Positions 1 through 5,062 of a stretch of 5,842 nt of DNA are shown here, in pieces (within the stretch, counting starts at the first letter, position 1; each line of letters starts with the position of its first letter). The DNA is from Gammaproteobacteria bacterium (GTDB taxonomy: Bacteria > Pseudomonadota > Gammaproteobacteria > Pseudomonadales > Azotimanducaceae). The notes beneath the pieces were generated by a model. It was not told the origin of the DNA and made no database searches. It saw only the letters and a list, made by a program, of their open reading frames with translations. Both the position numbers and the translations under genes were made by a program. The stretch is taken from assembly GCA_002719135.1 (NCBI GenBank), contig PBGU01000042.1:1-5842 (forward strand), read 5' to 3'.

Positions 1-436
1 ATCGCTTGGCTCGAATCGCGTGGCCGAGAGCGGCAACTTGGTCGTTATCGACTTCATAGATCACACGAATCCCGCACACTGGAGTAACGGCGACGCGTTC
101 GCTCGCCGCCATGAACCCTCGAAACGAATCGCCTCTACAAATACGGCCACGGCGTTGCTGAAAGTCCAGCAAGTGCTCGTTACGCAGGCCGCGGCAGCGC
201 TGATAGGTCTGAGCAATCCACGAGCGGCTGCCCGACCCCCGCATCAGCAGCGTACTTTCATCTAGCACTTCGATGCGCCTGGTGGTTCGCATGGTCAAGC
301 ACCGCACGGACGCGCCATACGCTTCAGCGGGAAGAGGTTCGGCTAGTATCGCTTCCAACGATTCTTCGGCGGCCATATCTGTGCATGTGCTAAGAAGTAC
401 CACCATCGAAAAATAGATCGAACGATGCCTGATCAT
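1..436 (-). CDS. DUF6491-like exported protein, probable lipoprotein (3' end outside window)
   Basis: An uninterrupted minus-strand reading frame starts at ATG 436-434 and runs off the left edge after 145 codons. The N-terminus (MIRHRSIYFSMVVLLSTC) is a short basic stretch, a hydrophobic core and a Cys at residue 18, which reads as a bacterial signal peptide. The putative lipobox L-S-T-C has Thr at -1 where Gly, Ala or Ser is usual, so lipidation is uncertain. The mature part carries four cysteines spaced as in the DUF6491 family: RCLTMR (C46), a YQRCRGLR segment (C81), GRICRGDSF (C100) and VTPVCGIRV (C121), together with an RRIEVLDE strand. Function of the family is unknown to me; the proteins are small and envelope-exported. 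The start is not well anchored: AGGA abuts the ATG with no spacer, and later in-frame ATGs at 406 and 376 would destroy the signal peptide. An opposite-strand frame over the same DNA (20-265) is a shadow. Confidence 0.72.
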   Translation of the reverse strand, partial: MIRHRSIYFSMVVLLSTCTDMAAEESLEAILAEPLPAEAYGASVRCLTMRTTRRIEVLDESTLLMRGSGSRSWIAQTYQRCRGLRNEHLLDFQQRRGRICRGDSFRGFMAASERVAVTPVCGIRVIYEVDNDQVAALGHAIRAKR

Positions 437-622
437 TCCTCGATGGTACGCCACGTTCGACGCACATCTAACCCCGGATTCATCACCTACCATACGATTT
501 CATCCATCGGCCAGTCCTGAAAAACTTGCCGATTGACGAGCTTGCGCCTTCATGTCAACGACGTCTCCCACGCTGTCGACATCCGCGCCGAAGGCTCTCC
601 GCAAGTGTTGGGGTAGAACGAT
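437..622. other. Intergenic region between the M32 peptidase and the DUF6491-like gene
   Basis: These 186 bases lie downstream of the peptidase stop and upstream of the exported-protein start, both on the minus strand. I see no credible small gene and no GC-rich stem followed by a T-run that would mark a Rho-independent terminator. A perfect TTGACA stands on the minus strand at 558-553, but no acceptable -10 hexamer lies 16-18 bases from it. A 6-bp inverted repeat (ATCGGC 506-511 / GCCGAT 528-533) and the 8-bp palindrome TGTCGACA (574-581) are also present, both within what chance would give. How the exported-protein gene is transcribed is therefore open. Confidence 0.5.
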
Positions 623-2104
623 TTAGTCGAGATAGCGACTTTCTAAATGAACTTTAAAGGCTTGTGCACTTAGCGGTTCCCCTGTGATTTTTTCGATCAG
701 AGGTCCGGTCGCTAAAAGACGGCCCTGAGAATGGACCTGATGGCGTAACCAGCCAACCAAGCGATCAAATTCCCCGTGGGCAATTAAACCGGGCAAATCA
801 TCGATGGCTTCCATCGCAGCCTTAAACAGCTGCGCTGCGGCGAGAGCGCCAAGGGTATAGGTCGGAAAATAGCCGATCGCACCGGAAAACCAATGCACGT
901 CTTGCATACAACCGTCTGCATCGTTTCCCTCGGTATCCAATCCAAGGTAAGACTGCATTTTTTCGTTCCAGGCATCGGGAATATCGGCGGGATCAAGATT
1001 GCCAGCTACTAGCGCTTTTTCGAGCTCATAACGCAAAATCACGTGCATGGGGTAAGTGGCTTCGTCCGCGTCGACGCGTATCAAACCGCGCCCCACTTTC
1101 CTAACATGCAGGAGTAGATTGTCTGCAGACCATTCCACCGATTCGTTGCCACCACCAAAAGCGTCGCGAATATGCGGTGCCGCGAACGCAATAAAGTCAG
1201 GGCTCCGACACACCTGCATTTCCATGAACAGCGATTGACTCTCGTGCAAGGCCATGCCGCCAGAACCACCCACCGGTTGAGTGCGCCACAAGGACGGTAG
1301 ACCCTGCTCATAGAGAGCATGACCGGTTTCGTGTAATACGCCAAACAACGACTCGAGAAAATTGTTTTCGTTATAGCGCGTGGTGATACGCGTATCGTCT
1401 GGCACGCCTCCACAGAACGGGTGATGACTGACGTCGAGTCGGCCGTGCTCGAAATCGAACCCTAACCGCGTCATCATCACCCGCCCGAGATTCGCCTGGC
1501 GGTCTTCGGCAAAGGGACCTTCAATCGGAATCGCGGGTTCTTGTCTGGCTAGAATGGAATCGATACAACCCGGAAGAAAATCCAATAAGACACGGAACAG
1601 TGGATCAACATCGGCTTGCCGTAATCCGGGTTCGTATATGTCCAAAAGAGCGTCGTAGAGTTCCAAGCCCTTCGCTTCAGCAAGACACTGTGCCCGATGC
1701 CTCGTTAGATTCACGACCTCGCTTAATAAAGGAAGTATGCCGTTGAAATCATTTTCGGCACGGAGCTGCCGCCAGCGTTGCTCACAAATTGACGTTGCTT
1801 TTGAGTACGCTGTTACGAGATCTGCTGGCACTGCCATGGCTGCGTCGAAAGATCGCTCCATCTCTCGTACGTTTGCCCGTTGCCATGCCTCCAGCGGTTC
1901 GTCAGCGGTTGCGTGGATGAGGTCGGCTATTTCTGGCGCGGAAAGTTCACCGTGTAGTACGCCGTTTAGTGTTGCCAACGCCTCTGCGCGCACGACCCCG
2001 CCGCCGGGCGGCATGACCGCAGCATCATCCCAAGACAACATCGCAACCGCGTGGTTTAGATTGTTGATCTTGCTAAACCGAGCTTCCAGCCTTTCGTAAT
2101 GCAT
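623..2104 (-). CDS. M32 family zinc metallocarboxypeptidase (carboxypeptidase Taq type)
   Basis: The product is a cytosolic zinc carboxypeptidase that removes C-terminal residues from peptides. All M32 signatures are present in order (numbered from the Met at 2104): SWDDAAVMPPGG near residues 24-35, HPF 228-230, DDTRITT 236-242, the active-site HETGH 258-262, HESQS 287-291 with the third-ligand glutamate, VDADEATY 344-351, GCMQDVHW 398-405 and GYFPTYTLG 411-419. His258, His262 and Glu288 are the expected zinc ligands and Glu259 the catalytic base. The length of 493 residues is normal for the family. The frame stays open to an ATG at 2203, but the extra 33 residues have no family counterpart and no Shine-Dalgarno. 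Homologues begin a few residues before the Y-x-x-L segment, as MHYERL does here, with GGGA seven bases upstream. ATG 2110 is an equally possible start. The gene is divergent from the amino-acid permease, which fits peptide catabolism. The substrate preference cannot be read from sequence. Confidence 0.95.
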   Translation of the reverse strand: MHYERLEARFSKINNLNHAVAMLSWDDAAVMPPGGGVVRAEALATLNGVLHGELSAPEIADLIHATADEPLEAWQRANVREMERSFDAAMAVPADLVTAYSKATSICEQRWRQLRAENDFNGILPLLSEVVNLTRHRAQCLAEAKGLELYDALLDIYEPGLRQADVDPLFRVLLDFLPGCIDSILARQEPAIPIEGPFAEDRQANLGRVMMTRLGFDFEHGRLDVSHHPFCGGVPDDTRITTRYNENNFLESLFGVLHETGHALYEQGLPSLWRTQPVGGSGGMALHESQSLFMEMQVCRSPDFIAFAAPHIRDAFGGGNESVEWSADNLLLHVRKVGRGLIRVDADEATYPMHVILRYELEKALVAGNLDPADIPDAWNEKMQSYLGLDTEGNDADGCMQDVHWFSGAIGYFPTYTLGALAAAQLFKAAMEAIDDLPGLIAHGEFDRLVGWLRHQVHSQGRLLATGPLIEKITGEPLSAQAFKVHLESRYLD

Positions 2105-2377
2105 CAACATGTCCCATCGGCGCAAGTGATCGCTAGTATACGGTGCGAGGGGCAGCTGCTCGTTGGCCCAATACACATTAACCGCAGAGGTCCTTTCGGG
2201 CATTTACCAGAGGAGAAAATCTTACAGCCTTGCCCTCGTATCCTCGCGACTAACGTAACCAACACGTTTTGATCCGAAGGACGGTGAATCCTCTGCACAA
2301 TTCACCTGCCCTAGCGTTTATCGGGAGAGCGTGCTCAGATTAGGACCGTGTTGCCTCAATCCCAAGGCACCTAAAGT
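2105..2377. promoter_or_regulatory. Divergent control region between the M32 peptidase and the APC permease
   Basis: Both flanking genes read outward from this stretch, so their promoters should lie here unless they are transcribed from elsewhere. On the minus strand TATACT (2140-2135) matches the sigma-70 -10 consensus at five of six positions and lies about 30 bases before the preferred peptidase start. No matching -35 hexamer stands at the right distance. If it is real it supports the short peptidase start, because it would fall inside the coding region of the long version. On the plus strand I find no convincing -35/-10 pair for the permease. The region also contains the inverted repeat at 2283-2306. 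If the peptidase did start at 2203, the control region would shrink to about 174 bp. Confidence 0.4.
2283..2306. repeat. 7-10-7 inverted repeat in the divergent control region (possible operator)
   Basis: GGTGAAT (2283-2289) is followed ten bases later by its perfect reverse complement ATTCACC (2300-2306). The arm centres are 17 bp apart, somewhat under two helical turns. The repeat lies about 70 bases upstream of the permease start and roughly 180 bases upstream of the preferred peptidase start. That is a reasonable place for a dimeric regulator controlling one or both genes. It is not followed by a T-run, so it is not a terminator. No regulator gene is in the window, and an operator role is inference from symmetry and position only. 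Confidence 0.35.
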
Positions 2378-3685
2378 TTGGACACCGAAACTCACTACAG
2401 TCGTCGAACCGCAATGACTTTAGTCATCGCCAGCATGGTGGGAACCGGAGTCTTCACTAGCCTCGGGTTTCAACTCGAGGTGATTCAGTCCGGCTTCGTA
2501 TTACTCCTGCTCTGGGTCGTCGGTGGCATCGTCGCCCTCGCCGGGGCGGTCAGCTATGCCGAGCTGGGTGCTGTACTGCCCCGTTCGGGGGGTGAATACA
2601 ACTTTTTGGCTCGGATATACCATCCCGCGGCCGGTTTCGTTTCCGGCTGTATCTCAACCATTATGGGATTTTCAGCACCGTCTGCGCTCATAGCAATAAC
2701 CTTTGGCACCTATGTAGCAAGCGCCTTCCCCGGTCAATCTCCCACGCTATGGGCCGTCGGTTTGATTCTCGCCTTAACCGGCATTCATACGACGACTCGC
2801 CGCGCCGGTGCCCGCGTCCAAAGAGCAACGACTTTCGTGAAGATTGCGTTGATCGTTTCATTTTGCGTAGCTGCATGGTTTTGGGTACCCGTCCTCCAAC
2901 CAATCAATTTCTCACCCTCCTTGGATCGGCTGCCGCTGATAACCAGCGGCGCTTTTGCAGTCGCCCTCATTTACGTGTACTACGCCTATACCGGATGGAA
3001 CTCCGTCACCTACATGATGGACGAATTTGAAAAACCCGGGGAAATGTTATCGCGTGTAATGGGCAACGGAACACTGATCGTGTTGTGCCTCTACCTGCTC
3101 CTTAATTTCACATTTCTGGTGACGACGCCCATAGATCTTATGGTCGGTCGGGTTGAAATCGGCTACGTCTCCGCAAACTACGTTTTTGGTCGTAACGGTG
3201 CTGCATTAATGGGCGTCATGTTGGCTGTGCTCCTTATCTCAACACTGAGCGCTCTGACGCTCGCCGGTCCTCGAGTGATCCTGGTGCTAGGCCAGGATTT
3301 CAGCAAACTGCGGGGCTTCGCAAGAACCAATCAGGCCGGCGTACCTTTCATCGCCGTGCTAACTCAGTCCGCACTAACGCTCATATTTATTGCGACTGCG
3401 TCGTTCGACTTTATTCTCGTATTCGCCGGCTTCGCCCTCGGTCTAAATAGCTTCGTGACGGTATTGGGAGTCTTCATCCTGCGGTGGCAAGGACGGGCTC
3501 CTGGTCCCGAGTATCAAATCCCTTTTTATCCGTTACCACCCTTGTTATTTCTAGCGCTGACGGGCTGGACACTGATTCACATTATGAGCTTACGCCCTGC
3601 AGAAGCATGGGCTTCGCTGGCGGTAATTGCGATCGCCACAATCCTGTACACGGTTCTACGGGACAAACGCCCACCCACATCCTAG
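2378..3685 (+). CDS. APC superfamily amino-acid permease (AA_permease_2 / LAT-like)
   Basis: This is a 435-residue inner-membrane transporter predicted to move amino acids. About twelve hydrophobic segments can be traced at roughly 11-31, 38-60, 83-117, 122-139, 149-172, 187-207, 231-253, 272-296, 321-341, 343-369, 384-404 and 407-427. Family hallmarks are the broken first helix with MVGTGVF (20-26), the SYAELGAVLPRSGGEY segment after helix 2 (59-74) and YAYTGWNS in helix 6 (202-209). The start is TTG at 2378. An in-frame TAA at 2372-2374 rules out anything further upstream, and the first ATG (codon 13) would cut into helix 1. AAGG at 2364-2367, ten bases before the TTG, is a weak, slightly distant Shine-Dalgarno. 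The gene is divergent from the M32 peptidase, which suggests amino-acid handling, and converges on the CoA-transferase with a four-base overlap. The substrate and direction of transport (symport or exchange) are not determinable here. Confidence 0.92.
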   Translation: MDTETHYSRRTAMTLVIASMVGTGVFTSLGFQLEVIQSGFVLLLLWVVGGIVALAGAVSYAELGAVLPRSGGEYNFLARIYHPAAGFVSGCISTIMGFSAPSALIAITFGTYVASAFPGQSPTLWAVGLILALTGIHTTTRRAGARVQRATTFVKIALIVSFCVAAWFWVPVLQPINFSPSLDRLPLITSGAFAVALIYVYYAYTGWNSVTYMMDEFEKPGEMLSRVMGNGTLIVLCLYLLLNFTFLVTTPIDLMVGRVEIGYVSANYVFGRNGAALMGVMLAVLLISTLSALTLAGPRVILVLGQDFSKLRGFARTNQAGVPFIAVLTQSALTLIFIATASFDFILVFAGFALGLNSFVTVLGVFILRWQGRAPGPEYQIPFYPLPPLLFLALTGWTLIHIMSLRPAEAWASLAVIAIATILYTVLRDKRPPTS

Positions 3686-4896
3686 GTCGACGACCCAGCC
3701 GCTAACTGAAAGTCGCCAATTACACCGTCCGCGATCAAACCATCGATTTCGGCGTTGCTAAATCCAAGTTCACTCATAATCGCCCGCGTATGCTCCCCGT
3801 GGTGTGGCGCCCCGAGGCGTATCTCAGTCGGCGTCGCGTCGAAACGGGCCGCGTTACGCGCTTGTCGCAAACGACCCACATGGGGGTGTTCCGTTTCCAC
3901 CACGATTCCGCTCGCCTCAACCTGCGGATGATGAATCATTTCATGTCGTTTAAGCACCGGCGCACACGGGACACCCGCGGAGTCTAGAATTTCAAGCCAC
4001 TCGTCCGCGTTTTTTTCAAGGAGTGCCTCTTGCGTTAATTCCAAGCGGTCGTTGGCATAGCGATCACGACCCGCCGCGGTCTTAAAGCGATCATCTTCAA
4101 GCCACTCTGGATGGCCAACCGCTTCGCAAAGACCCCGCCAGTGTTCGTCGCTCATGACCGAAACACTGATGTAGTCGGACTTCGTTTCGTAAATTAAGTC
4201 AATAAAGGTTGCGGCCCTCGCGGAACTAACTTCTTTACCCACAAACGTTTGTCCACCCATGTCCGAGGACCACATAAACGCAACGACCGCATCAAGCATG
4301 GACAATCGTACATGTTGCCCTTGTCCAGTACGGCCACGTGCAACCAGCGCCGCCGTGACCGCTTGTGCTGCGGTGATGCCCGTCAACTTATCGGGCAAAA
4401 TCGTCCGGATAAGCCGAGGCCTCGCTTGATCTGATCCAGCCTGGACACTGGCGAGGCCTGAGAGGGCTTGAATGATCGGGTCGTAAACGGGCTTATGCGC
4501 ATACGGTCCGGACTCTCCCCAACCACTCATGGACACATAAATTAGTCCCGGGTTAACGGTCCGAAGTTGCGGCTCATCAATCCCGAGCCGGGCCATCACG
4601 CCAGGACGAAAGTTTTGGACAAACACATCGGCGTGTTGTGTGAGTTTCAACATCAATTCACGACCAGCATCGGCTTTCACATCCACAGAAATCGAGCGCT
4701 TGTTTCGATTGTTGTTCAAGAACGCCGCAGAAAAATTACGCTGACCGTATCCGGCGCGCCGAACGTGATCGCTCCGTATTGGCGCTTCAATCTTAATAAC
4801 GTCTGCACCTTGATCGGCAAGAATCATGGTGGCATATGGACCTGCAATCATCGTCGTGAAGTCAACGATCCGAATTCCGTCGAGTGGACCTGCCAT
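3682..4896 (-). CDS. CaiB/BaiF family (class III) CoA-transferase
   Basis: The 404-residue product belongs to the family that moves coenzyme A between carboxylic acids (formyl-CoA:oxalate, carnitine, succinyl-CoA-dependent and related transferases) and includes a racemase branch (AMACR). Visible landmarks are GIRIVDFTTMIAGPYATMILADQGADVIKIE (7-37), the NNNRNKRSISVD segment (61-72), the DVFVQNFRPGVMARLG segment (90-105), SGWGESGPY (124-132) and PDKLTGI (168-174). Asp169 in the last aligns with the catalytic aspartate that forms the acyl anhydride in formyl-CoA transferase. GQGQHVRLSMLDA (191-203) is also typical. The glycine-rich loop of formyl-CoA transferase is replaced here by SVSVMSDEHW (244-253), which argues against a true oxalate/formate enzyme. 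The length is normal. The start ATG is firmly set by GGAGG six bases upstream. The next gene upstream on the same strand is a sodium:solute symporter, so activation of an imported acid is possible, but the substrate is unknown. Confidence 0.93.
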   Translation of the reverse strand: MAGPLDGIRIVDFTTMIAGPYATMILADQGADVIKIEAPIRSDHVRRAGYGQRNFSAAFLNNNRNKRSISVDVKADAGRELMLKLTQHADVFVQNFRPGVMARLGIDEPQLRTVNPGLIYVSMSGWGESGPYAHKPVYDPIIQALSGLASVQAGSDQARPRLIRTILPDKLTGITAAQAVTAALVARGRTGQGQHVRLSMLDAVVAFMWSSDMGGQTFVGKEVSSARAATFIDLIYETKSDYISVSVMSDEHWRGLCEAVGHPEWLEDDRFKTAAGRDRYANDRLELTQEALLEKNADEWLEILDSAGVPCAPVLKRHEMIHHPQVEASGIVVETEHPHVGRLRQARNAARFDATPTEIRLGAPHHGEHTRAIMSELGFSNAEIDGLIADGVIGDFQLAAGSST

Positions 4897-4902
4897 TGCT
4901 GC

Positions 4903-4907
4903 CCTCC
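4903..4907 (-). promoter_or_regulatory. Shine-Dalgarno of the CoA-transferase gene
   Basis: On the minus strand the bases read GGAGG, followed by GCAGCA and the ATG at 4896. This is the strongest ribosome binding site in the window and has ideal six-base spacing, so it fixes the CoA-transferase start. It begins only two bases after the 3' arm of the leader hairpin at 4910-4958. Confidence 0.8.
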
Positions 4908-4909
4908 AG

Positions 4910-4958
4910 CAACCCGTTCGTCACCCAAGAAAAACTCGTACACTCGGGCGACGGGTTG
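4910..4958 (-). other. Leader inverted repeat just upstream of the CoA-transferase ribosome binding site
   Basis: On the minus strand CAACCCGT (4958-4951) can pair perfectly with ACGGGTTG (4917-4910) across a 33-base loop. The stem ends two bases before GGAGG. If transcribed, it would place a hairpin directly against the ribosome binding site without burying it. No T-run follows, so it is not a terminator. The arm sequence also matches the descending arm of the terminator at 5008-5059 (GCAACCCG on the minus strand), so alternative pairings between the elements are possible. The structure is seen in sequence; a regulatory role is inference. Confidence 0.4.
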
Positions 4959-4981
4959 ATCATTTTGTCATCGGTCAATAC

Positions 4982-5009
4982 TACATAGACGCTACGGTCC
5001 CAGTATCAA
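4982..5009 (-). promoter_or_regulatory. Candidate sigma-70 promoter for the CoA-transferase gene
   Basis: On the minus strand TTGATA (5009-5004) matches the -35 consensus at five of six positions. It is followed after 16 bases by TATGTA (4987-4982), which matches the -10 consensus at three of six. Transcription from here would start near 4975 and give a leader of about 80 bases containing the hairpin at 4910-4958. The -35 element begins inside the T-run of the symporter's probable terminator, a compact arrangement that would let the CoA-transferase be expressed separately. The weak -10 keeps this tentative. Confidence 0.3.
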
Positions 5010-5059
5010 AAAGGGCGGGTTGCTACGTCCATAGCTCAGGAATGATGGCTGCAACCGCC
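5008..5059 (-). terminator. Probable Rho-independent terminator of the sodium:solute symporter gene
   Basis: Three bases after the symporter stop codon, the minus strand reads GGCGGTTGC (5059-5051). It pairs with GCAACCCGCC (5023-5014) with a single bulged C, and the stem is followed by C and five T (5012-5008). Within the 27-base loop, CCAT (5048-5045) can pair with ATGG (5032-5029) to extend the structure. Stem composition, placement directly after the stop and the U-tract fit an intrinsic terminator. The long loop and the short T-run (only five) make it moderate in strength, so partial read-through into the CoA-transferase gene is possible. Confidence 0.6.
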
Positions 5060-5062
5060 GAT

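Noticed and set aside
20..265. Plus-strand open frame of 81 codons near the left edge
   Set aside because: It lies antisense to the DUF6491-like frame, which has a signal peptide and a conserved cysteine pattern; the plus-strand product shows no recognisable domain.
506..533. ATCGGC/GCCGAT inverted repeat as a terminator for the M32 peptidase
   Set aside because: The stem is only six base pairs with a 16-base loop and no T-run on the downstream side in either direction.
553..558. TTGACA on the minus strand as a promoter for the DUF6491-like gene
   Set aside because: It is a perfect -35 hexamer, but the bases 16-18 downstream do not resemble a -10 element.
1737..2099. Plus-strand open frame of 120 codons
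   Set aside because: It is antisense within the M32 peptidase, with a low-complexity Ser/Ala/Arg-rich product typical of a shadow frame.
2104..2298. Minus-strand 64-codon frame reaching across the divergent control region
   Set aside because: It overlaps the peptidase start region in another frame, and its product has no recognisable feature.
4567..4959. Plus-strand open frame of 130 codons crossing the start of the CoA-transferase
   Set aside because: It is almost entirely antisense to conserved CoA-transferase coding sequence, with no recognisable domain and no ribosome binding site of note.
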